Shown here: positions 33,911 through 42,974 of the stretch, one piece after another
How the letters are laid out: each line of letters starts with the position of its first letter
How positions within the stretch are numbered: position 1 is the first letter of the stretch
Assembly: GCF_044582145.1 (NCBI RefSeq)
Contig: NZ_JBDODO010000003.1
Direction: 5' to 3' (one strand)
Source: Guyparkeria sp016278265
Lineage (GTDB): Bacteria > Pseudomonadota > Gammaproteobacteria > Halothiobacillales > Halothiobacillaceae
DNA: 64,000 nt
Position numbers and translations under genes: made by a program
The notes under the pieces: generated by a model
Databases searched by the model: none
Told to the model about the DNA's origin: nothing
Seen by the model: only the letters and a program-made list of their open reading frames with translations

Positions 33911-33963
33911 TCTGGTCCGTTTAGGGGCACGCGGGGTTAACCGCAGTGCCACCGACGGAACGC

Positions 33964-33997
33964 AAAAGGCCCCGCTTTTCAGCGGGGCCTTTTTTTG
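33964..33997. terminator. Bidirectional terminator between rpsT and pyrE
   Basis: Stem AAAAGGCCCCGCT/AGCGGGGCCTTTT around a TTTC loop (33964-33976, 33981-33993), with a run of T on the plus strand and A on the 5' side, serves convergent genes. Confidence 0.93.
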
Positions 33998-34018
33998 TGC
34001 AGTGGCAACCGATCGATC

Positions 34019-34666
34019 TCAGTCGGCCACACCGAACTCGCGTCGATAGGCCGCCATTGCCTCGGCCGACCCGGCCAGATTGGCATCGTTGGCACAGAAC
34101 TCGATCAACCCGTCGAGGTTGGCAATCGCCACGACGTCGAGCGCGTGGTCGCGCTTGAGCTCGCCGATCGCCGAAAGCTCACCCTGCCCACGCTCCTGAC
34201 GATCCATCATCACGGCCACCCCCACCGCGGTCGCGTCGTTCGCCCGGATCAGATCCAGCGACTCGCGGATCGCCGTACCGGCGGTGATCACGTCGTCGAT
34301 GATCAACACCCGTCCTGCCAATGGCGCGCCGACCAGGTTGCCGCCTTCCCCGTGGTCCTTGGCCTCCTTGCGGTTGAAGCACCAGGGCACCGGCTCGCCG
34401 GTACGCTCGGCGAGGGCCATCGCCGTGGCCGCGGCCAACGGAATACCCTTGTAGGCCGGGCCGAACAGCACGTCGAACTCGATGCCGACATCCAGGATCG
34501 CATCGGCATAGAACCCGCCCAGCGCGGCGAGCGCTTGACCGTCGGCGAACGCGCCGGCATTGAAGAAGTACGGGCTGACGCGCCCGGACTTGAGCGTGAA
34601 CTCACCGAAGCGAAGCGCCTGATGCTCCACGGCAAACTGAACGAAGGCCTGACGATAATCCTGCAC
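34019..34666 (-). CDS. pyrE: Orotate phosphoribosyltransferase
   Basis: 215 aa enzyme converting orotate and PRPP to OMP. The PRPP loop is RVLIIDDVITAGTAIRES near residue 118. The substrate end FTLKSGRVSPYFFNAGAF is near the start. GTG at 34666 begins the conserved QDYRQAFVQFAVEHQALRF. Length matches E. coli (213 aa). Confidence 0.96.
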   Translation of the reverse strand: MQDYRQAFVQFAVEHQALRFGEFTLKSGRVSPYFFNAGAFADGQALAALGGFYADAILDVGIEFDVLFGPAYKGIPLAAATAMALAERTGEPVPWCFNRKEAKDHGEGGNLVGAPLAGRVLIIDDVITAGTAIRESLDLIRANDATAVGVAVMMDRQERGQGELSAIGELKRDHALDVVAIANLDGLIEFCANDANLAGSAEAMAAYRREFGVAD

Positions 34667-34765
34667 GGGTCGGTTTTCCTCGTGATACGTGAACGATGGG
34701 TGATGAACTGTAAGGGACTGCAAAAGGGAGCCAAGGGGCGCTCTAGGCGCATTGGATGCCACTCT

Positions 34766-34864
34766 GGCCCAGCGAGCCGTTCGTGATCAAGGCGCGGAGT
34801 CGCCGGCGTGCCGGCGGCCACGTCAAAACGACGCAACGCAGAGCACGAACGGCTCGCTTGGGCC
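34766..34864. repeat. Long imperfect palindrome upstream of pyrE
   Basis: GGCCCAGCGAGCCGTTCGTG (34766-34785) pairs with CACGAACGGCTCGCTTGGGCC (34844-34864), with one extra base in the right arm. An inner CGCCGGC/GCCGGCG stem lies at 34801-34816. The whole can fold into a long cruciform or RNA hairpin in the 250-bp pyrE-DUF389 gap. It may be a dispersed intergenic repeat or a structured leader; no second copy was noticed here. Confidence 0.6.
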
Positions 34865-34916
34865 CCGAAGGGCGCGCCTTCTGCGCGGAGGGGTATCCGA
34901 TGTGCGTAGAGGGCCC

Positions 34917-35903
34917 CTAATACTTCGCCAGCCAGATAAGCCCGGCGAGCACCAGCAAGGAGATGCCCCAGAAGGCGAAGGACCAGCGCATCGAACGACG
35001 GGCGCGGGTCTTCTCCGGCCAGTGCCGGGGCGAGATGCCCTTGAGCACGAAAACCAGCTTGGCCGACAGGTTGATGGCCGCGATGTTGATCGCCAGCATC
35101 AGGCCGGCGGAGATCGCATTGTCCCACTGCCCCCAGCCGACGAACAGCCCCAGGGCGGCAGCCGGCGGCATCAGGGCCACGGCCACCATCACCCCGACCA
35201 GGCCGGCCGCCGCCCCGGACGTCAGCGACAGCACCGCCGCCGCCCCCGAGGCCAGCGCCAGGATCATGGCCGGGTAGCTGACGTTCGTGCGATCGAGCAG
35301 TTGACTATTGGCGACCGGGTCGAGCACCAGCCCCATCAGCAGGGCGAGACCGACCGACAGAGCCAGCCCGGCAAAGTTGGCCGCAACCGCGCGACGGGAC
35401 AGGTCGGGGTCCCCAAGCGTGGTCCCAAGCGCCAACGCGAGATTCGGCCCCAGCAACGGGGCGATCACCATCGCGCCGATCACCACCGCCGCGCTGTCCT
35501 CGAGCATGCCCATCGCGGCGACCACCGCCGATAGCCCGCAAAGCAGCAGGTAGGTCGAGGTAACGCTGCCGCCGCCGGCCACTTCGACATAAAGCTCCTC
35601 GCGCGAGCGCGCGGCCGTCGACCGGCTGGACTCGGCGTCACCTTCCTCCTCACCGGCCGCCGGCAGGGTCGCCTGCACGCCACGGATAATGATGCGCGCA
35701 TCCTTGCAGCGATCGAGAATCTGCTGCAGATCGTCGAGCACCTCCTGCTGCCCCTCGGGCCGCACCACCAGCTCGGTGGAGAACCGCTCGTCCTCGAACG
35801 ATGAGGTGCGCCACCAGTCGACCACCTCATGCGAATCGGCAATGCGGGCAATGGCGGCCTTCTCGCTGGACGGCGCAATAATTTCAATGATCTTGAGCGC
35901 CAT
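34917..35903 (-). CDS. DUF389 family membrane protein
   Basis: 328 aa. A soluble N-terminal domain (about residues 1-105, MALKIIEIIAPSSEKAAI...) precedes about six to seven membrane segments with the family signature SAAVVIGAMVIAPLLGPNLALALG. Ends in a short RHWPEKTRARRSMRWSF membrane segment. The biochemical function is unknown. ATG at 35903 follows GGGGAGG. Confidence 0.85.
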   Translation of the reverse strand: MALKIIEIIAPSSEKAAIARIADSHEVVDWWRTSSFEDERFSTELVVRPEGQQEVLDDLQQILDRCKDARIIIRGVQATLPAAGEEEGDAESSRSTAARSREELYVEVAGGGSVTSTYLLLCGLSAVVAAMGMLEDSAAVVIGAMVIAPLLGPNLALALGTTLGDPDLSRRAVAANFAGLALSVGLALLMGLVLDPVANSQLLDRTNVSYPAMILALASGAAAVLSLTSGAAAGLVGVMVAVALMPPAAALGLFVGWGQWDNAISAGLMLAINIAAINLSAKLVFVLKGISPRHWPEKTRARRSMRWSFAFWGISLLVLAGLIWLAKY

Positions 35904-36099
35904 CAACGCCTCCCCAAAGTGAATCCGCGCATCGCAACAAGCTCGATCCGCCGCCTTTGAAAGCGGGGCCAGATCAGCCGGCCGGGCGAAGCTATGATAA
36001 GGGAAGGCCTCGGCGAATCCGAGTCTCCAGCCGCACCCCCGCCCCCGGCAACGACCGGAACCAGCACCCCCTTCGGTTCATCCCAATAAAAAACAGGCG

Positions 36100-36115
36100 T
36101 TCAGCCTGAATTCAG
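36100..36115. promoter_or_regulatory. Candidate operator of the metal-efflux operon
   Basis: Two TTCAG half-sites start exactly 11 bp apart (36100, 36111), and interleaved perfect palindromes TTCAGCCTGAA (36100-36110) and CTGAATTCAG (36106-36115) overlap. An 11-bp direct repeat is the spacing recognised by OmpR/PhoB-type regulators, and such a regulator is the sixth gene of this operon. It is 45 bp before the czcC-like start. Confidence 0.5.
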
Positions 36116-36159
36116 ACGCGGCTGATTCAATGCACCATATATCTTCCCCGGAGACGGTC

Positions 36160-37392
36160 ATGACACGCCTTCAATCTGCCCTGCAATCTGGCTTGGCCCT
36201 GCTCGCAATCACCGGGCTGGTGCCATTCGCACACGCCGTGGAGCCCCTCACGGTCGATACGGACCTGACCCTGGCCGAGGTGACGACCGCTACCTTGGCT
36301 CACAGCCCGGAAAACCAACGGTTCGAGGCTCAGCGTGCGTACGCCGATGCGCTCGGCCAGCGCGCAGGAAACCCGCTCGACGGTCCACCGTCGGTGGGCT
36401 TCTCCCATCAAAGCGACGCGCTGGGTAGCGACACCGGCATGCGCGAATGGCAAGGCTCGGTCGAGCTCCCGCTGCGCCGCCCCGGCCTGCAGGCGGCCGC
36501 CGAGCGCCAGGCCGAGGGGCGGCTTTCGGCCACCGAGCAGCAATCCACCGCCTGGCGACTGCAGATCGCCGGCCAGGTCCGCCAACTGCTCGCCCGCCTG
36601 GCCGAGGCCGACGCACAGGTGACACTGGCAGAACGGGCACTCGCGACCACCGAGGAACTGCAGGCACAGATCAAAAAACGCCTCGATTACGGCGATGTGC
36701 CACGCACCCACCTGCTCCTGGCCCGGGAGGAGACCCTGCAGCGGCAGGCCGACCTGCGCCAGGCGGAACTCGACCGAGCCCAGGTCGCCGAGGAATACCG
36801 CCGCGTCACCGGGCTGACCACTCGCCCCGCCGACTGGACCGAGGCCCCGGCCGACGCCATCGCCTTCCAGCAACACCCCGCCCTCCTCGCCGCACAGGCC
36901 GAAGTGCAGGCCGCCGAGGCCGACCGCGCGGTGGTACGTGAACGTGGTCGATCGCAACCGACCGTGGGGATGAACATCCGCCGGGAGGAGAACGGGCGCG
37001 ATGCCGTCGACAGCGTGGGCATCTCCCTTTCCCTGCCCATCCAGTTGCAGTCACTGCGGGCACCCGAGGAAGGTCGCGCCAATGTCCGCCTGGCCGAGGC
37101 CCGTTCGACCGCTCGCGTGACGGAGCGTCAGATCCGCCTCACGGTTGCCCAGGCCGAAGAGGCACTCGCCGCGGCACGAATGCAACTCGAACAGGCCCGG
37201 GCCCACCGGGATATTGCCGACGAAAGCCTCGCCCTGGCCCGCCGGGGCTACTCGCTGGGCGAGTTCGGGCTGACCGATCTGCTCCGTGTCCAGACACGTC
37301 AACTTACCGCACAACGTCGCGCCGCGATGAGCCGGGTCCGGCTGCAGCGCAGTATTGCCGAATACAACCAGGCCAAGGGGATCATGCCGTGA
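36160..37392 (+). CDS. Outer-membrane efflux channel, CzcC/TolC family
   Basis: 410 aa with a signal peptide (about residues 1-26, FAHA-VEP) and two OEP repeats rich in long coiled-coil helices (residues about 30-200 and 210-400). It forms the outer-membrane exit of the heavy-metal RND pump encoded next. ATG at 36160 lies 7 nt after GGAG. It overlaps the adaptor gene by GTGA, so the pump genes are translated together. Confidence 0.85.
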   Translation: MTRLQSALQSGLALLAITGLVPFAHAVEPLTVDTDLTLAEVTTATLAHSPENQRFEAQRAYADALGQRAGNPLDGPPSVGFSHQSDALGSDTGMREWQGSVELPLRRPGLQAAAERQAEGRLSATEQQSTAWRLQIAGQVRQLLARLAEADAQVTLAERALATTEELQAQIKKRLDYGDVPRTHLLLAREETLQRQADLRQAELDRAQVAEEYRRVTGLTTRPADWTEAPADAIAFQQHPALLAAQAEVQAAEADRAVVRERGRSQPTVGMNIRREENGRDAVDSVGISLSLPIQLQSLRAPEEGRANVRLAEARSTARVTERQIRLTVAQAEEALAAARMQLEQARAHRDIADESLALARRGYSLGEFGLTDLLRVQTRQLTAQRRAAMSRVRLQRSIAEYNQAKGIMP

Positions 37393-38525
37393 AAAACCAA
37401 ATGAAAAAATTGCTCGCCGGGGCGCTCGGGGCCGTTCTCCTGTCCAGCCCGAGCGTGCAGGCAGCGGATATCAGCATGAGCAAGTCCCAGGTGCAGGCAC
37501 TGGGCATTGAAACCGCGGCGGCCGAACCGGCCAGCAACGTCGCCGGACACGCCTACCCCGCCGAGGTCCGGGTGCCGCCGGCCAACGAGACCGTGCTCGC
37601 CGCCCCGGTCGGCGGATTGATCCAACAGGTACGGGTCGCCGAGGGCGAGACCGTCACCCAGGGCCAGCCCGTCGCCAGCCTGCTGAGTTCGGGCCTGGTC
37701 ACGCTGCAAAGCGACTACCTCGAGACACTGGCGAGCCATCGCGTGGCGGCACAGGCCCTGGAACGCGACCGCTCACTGGCGGCCGAAGGCATCATCGCCG
37801 AGCGCCGCCTCAACGAGACCCGTGGTACGTACAACCAGTCCGCTGCCCGTCTGTCCGCCCTGCGCCAGAGCCTGTCGCTGGCCGGCATGAGCGACGCCGC
37901 GCTGGACAAGCTCGACCAGACCCGGCGTATCGACCCGGTGCTTGACCTCGTCGCTCCCCGAGACGGCACCGTGATGGAACAGATGATCACCGCCGGCGAA
38001 CGAGTCAACGCCGCCTCCGCACTGATTCGCATCAGCACGTTGGACACGCTCTGGCTCGAGGTGCGTCTCCCGGTCGAGCGACTCGTCGACGTGCAACCGG
38101 GAGACCGGGTGAGCGTCGTGGACAATGGGATACAGGCCGAGGTCATCCTGACCGGCAGCCGCATCGACCCGGACGATCAGACCGTCATGATCCGCGCCCA
38201 GGTAGAGGCGGTCGACGGCCGGCTGCGCCCGGGGCAATTCCTGCGTGTACGTCTCGAAGGCGCGGATCAGGCAAACCTGCTGCGCGTGCCGAGCAGCGCG
38301 GTCATCCGCCAAGGGGGGGAGGCATTCGTCTTCGTCGCGGCCGAGGGCGGCTTCGATGCCTATCCCGTCGAGCGACTGGGCGAATCGGATGGCTGGTTGA
38401 CGATCCGCGTGGTCTCCATGAGCGACACCGGTGACCGGCCCCAACTGTCGGCCGGTGATCAGGTGGCCGTTAACGGCGTGGCCACCATCAAGGGTACCTG
38501 GCAAGGCATGGGAGGCGGTGAGTGA
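37389..38525 (+). CDS. RND efflux periplasmic adaptor (CzcB/CusB type)
   Basis: 378 aa membrane-fusion protein with signal peptide (residues 1-25), a biotinyl-lipoyl half (APVGGLIQQVRVAEGETVTQ), a helical hairpin, and a second lipoyl/beta-barrel half (DLVAPRDGTVMEQ). It joins the inner-membrane pump to the outer-membrane channel. GTG start at 37389, overlapping the upstream stop. No N-terminal His- or Met-rich metal-binding extension is visible. Confidence 0.87.
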   Translation: MKNQMKKLLAGALGAVLLSSPSVQAADISMSKSQVQALGIETAAAEPASNVAGHAYPAEVRVPPANETVLAAPVGGLIQQVRVAEGETVTQGQPVASLLSSGLVTLQSDYLETLASHRVAAQALERDRSLAAEGIIAERRLNETRGTYNQSAARLSALRQSLSLAGMSDAALDKLDQTRRIDPVLDLVAPRDGTVMEQMITAGERVNAASALIRISTLDTLWLEVRLPVERLVDVQPGDRVSVVDNGIQAEVILTGSRIDPDDQTVMIRAQVEAVDGRLRPGQFLRVRLEGADQANLLRVPSSAVIRQGGEAFVFVAAEGGFDAYPVERLGESDGWLTIRVVSMSDTGDRPQLSAGDQVAVNGVATIKGTWQGMGGGE

Positions 38526-41500
38526 TGTTGTCTGCACTGATCCGGTTCTCTCTCACCCAGCGCCTGTTCATCCTGTTGCTGGTCGCCCTGACGGCGGGCC
38601 TGGGCACCCGCGCCTTCCTCAATCTGCCGATCGATGCCTTCCCGGACGTGTCGAACACGCAGGTCAAGATCATCATCAAGGCACCGGGCATGACGCCCGA
38701 GGAGATCGAGCAGCGCATCACCGCGCCGGTGGAAGTCGAGATGCTCGGCATTCCCGACCAGAGCATGCTGCGCTCGGTGGCCAAGTACGGCCTGACGGCA
38801 ATCACCATCGACTTTGTCGAGGGCACCGACATCTACTGGGCCCGCCAGCAGGTCTCCGAACGCCTCGCCGCCGTCTGGGCGGATCTGCCACCTGACGCGA
38901 CCGGCGGCATGGCACCGATCACCACCCCGCTGGGCGAAATGTTCATGTTCACCATCGACGGGGGCGACCTGTCGCTCGCCGAACGCCGATCGCTGCTCGA
39001 CTGGGTGATCCGCCCGGCCCTGAGGACGGTGCCGGGCGTGGCCGACGTCAATGCCCTGGGCGGACACATCCGCACCTTCGAAGTCGAACCCGACACGGCG
39101 AGGATGAGCGCCCGTGGTGTCACGCTCGAGCAACTGCGCGCCGCCCTGGCGAGAAACAACAAGAACGACGGTGCGGGCCGCATTCGCGACGGTGAGGAGG
39201 CGCTTCTGGTACGCGTCCAGGGTAGCGTCACGCACCTGGACGATCTGCGTGAAACCGTGGTGGCGATGACGCCGGGCGGGGCGCCGATCCACGTCACCGA
39301 TGTCGCCGATGTCCAGATCGGCAGCCTCACCCGCTACGGCGCGGTGACCAAGAATGGCGACCGGGAGGCCGTCCAGGGGCTGGTGCTGAGCCTGCGCGGC
39401 GCCAACGCTCGCGAGATCGTCGCCGGCGTGCAGGACAAGCTCGACGAACTGTCCTCCACCTTGCCGGAAGGCGTGAACATCGACGTCTTCTACAACCGGG
39501 GGACGCTGGTCGACCAGGCCGTGCACACCGTGACCAAGGCACTCGAGGAAGCCATCATCCTGGTGCTGATCCTCCTGGTGATCTTCCTTGGCAATCTAAG
39601 GGCGGCGGTGACCGTGGCCCTGATCCTGCCGCTGTCCGCCCTCCTGACCTTCATTCTCATGGACCAGGTGGGGATGTCCGCCAACCTGATGAGCCTGGGC
39701 GGCCTGGCCATCGCGATCGGCATGCTGGTCGACGCCGCCGTCGTGGTGGTCGAGAACATCGTCGCCCACCTGGCGCGGGAGAAGGAGGCCAAACGTCTCC
39801 CCCGACTGCACGTGATCTATCGCGCCGTGCGCGAGGTGGCCGCGCCAGTGACCGCGGGCATCCTGATCATCGTGATCGTCTTCCTGCCGCTACTCACACT
39901 GCAGGGGCTGGAAGGCAAGCTGTTCAAGCCGGTGGCACTGACCATCGTCTTCGCCCTGGGTAGTTCACTGCTGCTCTCGCTGACGGCGATCCCGGTGATC
40001 AGCACATTCCTGCTGCGCAACGTGCCGCACGATGAGCCGTGGCTGGTGCGCCAACTCCACAAGGTCTACACCCCGGCACTGGCGTGGTCACTGGCCCACC
40101 CGAAAACCATCGGGGCGGCCGCCCTGCTGGCCCTGGGGGCGACGGCCGGGGCCTATACCCAGATCGGCAAGATATTCATGCCGACGATGAACGAGGGCGA
40201 CGTGATCGTCCAGTTGGAAAAGCTGCCGTCGATCTCCCTTGAGCAATCGATCCGCATCGACAAGCGTTTCCAGCAGGAGTTGATCGAGCGCGTCCCCGAA
40301 GTCACCGGCGTGATCGCCCGGACGGGGTCCGATGCACTGGGCATGGACCCGATGGGCCTCAATCAGACCGACAGTTTCCTGGTGCTCAAACCCCGCGAGG
40401 AGTGGCGTTTCGAGACCAAGGAGGAACTGATCGACGCCATTCGGCTGGTCCTCGCGGATTTCCCCGGCGTGGCCCATGCCTTCACCCAACCGATCGAGAT
40501 GCGCGTCTCCGAGATGCTGACCGGGGTACGCGGGGATCTGGCGATCAAGTTGTACGGCCCCGACCTCGACGTGCTCAACGAGAAGGCTCAGGCCATCGCC
40601 GAGACCGTGCGCGGCATCGACGGCGCCTCGGATGTCTTCTATACCAGCAACGAGGGCGTGCAGTACCTGAAGGTCACCGCCGACCGCCAGGCCGCCGGAC
40701 GCTATGGGCTGGCCATCGAGGAGCTTCAGACCGTGTTGCGCGCGCAACTCGAGGGTAAACGCGTCGGCACGGTCTACGAGGGCATGCGGCGTACACCGCT
40801 GATGATCCGCGGCAGCCGCGAGATCGCCGGTTCACCACAAGCGATGCGCGAACTGCTGGTCAGCCTGCCCGGCGGTCAGCAATTGCCCCTGTCGGCCCTG
40901 GCATCGATCGAACGTGTCGAGGGCCCGGTACAGGTCGAGCGCGAGTTGGGCGAGCGTTTCGTCGTGGTGGCCGCGAACGTCGCCGGTCGCGATCTGGTCG
41001 GCTTCGTCGAAGATGCCCGCCAAGCGGTCGGCGACCAGGTGTCGCTCGATACGGGCTATCGCCTGGCCTGGGGCGGGCAGTTCGAGAACCAGCAACGCGC
41101 GGCCAAGCGCCTCGGACTGGTGGTGCCGGTCTCGATCGGCCTGATCTTCCTCCTGCTGTTCACCACCTTCGGCTCGGTCCGCCAGGCCATCCTGGTCCTG
41201 CTGAACATCCCCTTCGCCCTGATCGGCGGCGTGTTCGGCCTGTGGATCTCCGGCGAATACATGTCGGTGCCGGCCTCGGTGGGCTTTATCGCCCTGCTGG
41301 GTATCGCGGTGCTCAACGGCGTGGTGCTGGTGAGCTATTTCAACCAGTTGCGGGGGCTGGGCCTGTCACTGCACGACACCGTGATCGAAGGGGCCAAGCG
41401 ACGCCTGCGCCCGGTATTGATGACAGCCACCATCGCCGCCTTCGGTCTGATCCCGCTGCTGTTCGCGACGGGGCCGGGCTCGGAGATCCAGCGGCCACTC

Positions 41501-41623
41501 GCCGCGGTCGTCATCGGCGGGCTGGTGACCTCCACCATGCTGACCCTGGTGCTGCTGCCCATCCTCTACCGCCGCTTCGGTGAAGCGGCGCCCCAAGCCG
41601 ACCGCAAGGGAGCCGAATCATGA
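38525..41623 (+). CDS. Heavy-metal efflux RND pump (CzcA/CusA family)
   Basis: 1032 aa, 12 membrane segments, with HME-RND motifs: the N-terminal LNLPIDAFPDVSNTQVKI, the TM4 segment GGLAIAIGMLVDAAVVVVENI bearing the proton-relay Asp and Glu, and RPVLMTATIAAFGLIP. It expels divalent or monovalent metal ions by proton antiport from periplasm and cytoplasm. Whether it is Co/Zn/Cd- or Cu/Ag-type cannot be settled by eye. TGATG overlap with the adaptor gene. Confidence 0.92.
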   Translation: MLSALIRFSLTQRLFILLLVALTAGLGTRAFLNLPIDAFPDVSNTQVKIIIKAPGMTPEEIEQRITAPVEVEMLGIPDQSMLRSVAKYGLTAITIDFVEGTDIYWARQQVSERLAAVWADLPPDATGGMAPITTPLGEMFMFTIDGGDLSLAERRSLLDWVIRPALRTVPGVADVNALGGHIRTFEVEPDTARMSARGVTLEQLRAALARNNKNDGAGRIRDGEEALLVRVQGSVTHLDDLRETVVAMTPGGAPIHVTDVADVQIGSLTRYGAVTKNGDREAVQGLVLSLRGANAREIVAGVQDKLDELSSTLPEGVNIDVFYNRGTLVDQAVHTVTKALEEAIILVLILLVIFLGNLRAAVTVALILPLSALLTFILMDQVGMSANLMSLGGLAIAIGMLVDAAVVVVENIVAHLAREKEAKRLPRLHVIYRAVREVAAPVTAGILIIVIVFLPLLTLQGLEGKLFKPVALTIVFALGSSLLLSLTAIPVISTFLLRNVPHDEPWLVRQLHKVYTPALAWSLAHPKTIGAAALLALGATAGAYTQIGKIFMPTMNEGDVIVQLEKLPSISLEQSIRIDKRFQQELIERVPEVTGVIARTGSDALGMDPMGLNQTDSFLVLKPREEWRFETKEELIDAIRLVLADFPGVAHAFTQPIEMRVSEMLTGVRGDLAIKLYGPDLDVLNEKAQAIAETVRGIDGASDVFYTSNEGVQYLKVTADRQAAGRYGLAIEELQTVLRAQLEGKRVGTVYEGMRRTPLMIRGSREIAGSPQAMRELLVSLPGGQQLPLSALASIERVEGPVQVERELGERFVVVAANVAGRDLVGFVEDARQAVGDQVSLDTGYRLAWGGQFENQQRAAKRLGLVVPVSIGLIFLLLFTTFGSVRQAILVLLNIPFALIGGVFGLWISGEYMSVPASVGFIALLGIAVLNGVVLVSYFNQLRGLGLSLHDTVIEGAKRRLRPVLMTATIAAFGLIPLLFATGPGSEIQRPLAAVVIGGLVTSTMLTLVLLPILYRRFGEAAPQADRKGAES

Positions 41624-41922
41624 ATGACGTGTTGCTGACGTTGATCGCCCGCCCCGACGCCGAGGAAATCGTGATCGACTGGCTGCTGGGCCGCGACGAA
41701 CTCTCCGGCTTTACCGGCGAGGCCGCCTGGGGCCACAGTCGGGAGCACGGCCGCTTCAACCTGGTCGAACAGGTCACGGGCCGCCAGCGCCGCTCGATAT
41801 TCCACCTCAAGCTCGAGCAGGACGCAGCCGCCCCCTTGCTCGAGGCCATGCGCGATGAACTCGCCGGGCTGGGTCTGCGATACTGGATCGTCCCCCTGCT
41901 CGACAGCGGAGCGATCGCATGA
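41620..41922 (+). CDS. DUF3240 family protein
   Basis: 100 aa soluble protein (MNDVLLTLIARPDAEEIVIDWLL) of the DUF3240 family, which regularly follows CusA/CzcA-type pump genes. The fold is probably ferredoxin-like, related to PII or CutA, but the role is undefined. It overlaps both neighbours by ATGA, so it is coupled to the pump. Confidence 0.8.
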   Translation: MNDVLLTLIARPDAEEIVIDWLLGRDELSGFTGEAAWGHSREHGRFNLVEQVTGRQRRSIFHLKLEQDAAAPLLEAMRDELAGLGLRYWIVPLLDSGAIA

Positions 41923-42293
41923 CCCAAGGACACGACATGACCTGGACACGCATAGCCTCCCGGTTTCGGATGATGCTGGTCGCCGCGGCAATGCTGCCCG
42001 GCCTAATGATCGCGTCGCCGGCCGGGGCCGACCACAACCAGGTTTTCGAGCTACAGCAACGCGGCGAGATCCTCTCCCTGGTCGAACTCCTCGAACGGGC
42101 GCAGGCCATCCAGCCCGGACAGATGGTGGAGGCACGGCTCGACGAGGACACCCTGGTCTACGAGATCACCGTCTATGGCGAGGACGACCACTACCACGAG
42201 ATGTACTTCGACGCTCGGGACGGCCGTCTCCTCTCCGAGCACAAGGAAACCGAGGAATCCTTCCGGGCCGATGACCACCACGATGGCGACTGA
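41919..42293 (+). CDS. PepSY domain periplasmic protein
   Basis: 124 aa. A signal peptide (cleaved near SPAGA-DHN) is followed by a single PepSY domain: GEILSLVELLERAQAIQPGQMVEARLD and YEITVYGEDD...YFDARDGRLLS. It ends in an Asp/His-rich tail (ADDHHDGD) that may bind metal. Small PepSY proteins precede PhoP/PhoQ-like systems in many proteobacteria and may tune the sensor. ATG at 41919 overlaps upstream; 41937 is an alternative start. Confidence 0.85.
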   Translation: MTQGHDMTWTRIASRFRMMLVAAAMLPGLMIASPAGADHNQVFELQQRGEILSLVELLERAQAIQPGQMVEARLDEDTLVYEITVYGEDDHYHEMYFDARDGRLLSEHKETEESFRADDHHDGD

Positions 42294-42296
42294 TCG

Positions 42297-42974
42297 ATGA
42301 GATTACTCCTGGCCGAAGACGATGCCTCGCTGGGCGCCGACCTGCAGGCCCGCCTGCGCGAGCAGGGCTACGCGGTCGACTGGGTCCGCGACGGCGACGA
42401 GGCCGCGTGGCTGGGAAGGGAAAACGTGCACGACCTGGTCGTGCTCGACATCGGTCTGCCGGGCAAGGACGGCCTGGCGGTATTGCGCGAATGGCGCGAG
42501 AAAGGGCTGGGCCTGCCGGTACTGCTGCTGACCGCCCGGGACGCCTGGTTCGAGAAGGTCGAGGGCTTCGAGGCCGGGGCCGACGACTATCTCGCCAAGC
42601 CATTCCACCTCGAGGAACTGGTGGCTCGCCTCCGCGCGCTCTCGCGGCGTGTGAGCGACCATCCCGCCGACCTGATGCAGTCGAATGGCGCACTCGTACT
42701 GGACGAAGCCCGCCAGCTAGCACAGGTCGACGGAAAGCCCGTGAAGCTGACCGGCACCGAGTTCCGCCTGCTGCGCTACTTCGTCCACCACGCGGGCCAC
42801 GTGCTGTCGAAGAGTCGGCTAGCCGATCACCTCTACGAATTCGACGACGACCGGGACCCAAACGTGATCGAGGCCTACGTCACGCGCCTGCGCCGCAAGC
42901 TGGGCCGCGAGTGGATCGAGACGCGCCGCGGCCAGGGATACGTATTCCACCGCGACCGCAGAGAGCCTTCATGA
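42297..42974 (+). CDS. OmpR-family response regulator
   Basis: 225 aa. The receiver domain has Asp pair EDD at 7-9, phospho-acceptor Asp51 in LVVLDIGLPGKDGL, and Lys in DDYLAKPF. The C-terminal winged helix includes LTGTEFRLLRYF and VIEAYVTRLRRKLG. PhoP/QseB-like. It probably controls the metal-efflux operon of which it is part, by the 11-bp-spaced half-sites at 36100. Confidence 0.93.
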   Translation: MRLLLAEDDASLGADLQARLREQGYAVDWVRDGDEAAWLGRENVHDLVVLDIGLPGKDGLAVLREWREKGLGLPVLLLTARDAWFEKVEGFEAGADDYLAKPFHLEELVARLRALSRRVSDHPADLMQSNGALVLDEARQLAQVDGKPVKLTGTEFRLLRYFVHHAGHVLSKSRLADHLYEFDDDRDPNVIEAYVTRLRRKLGREWIETRRGQGYVFHRDRREPS

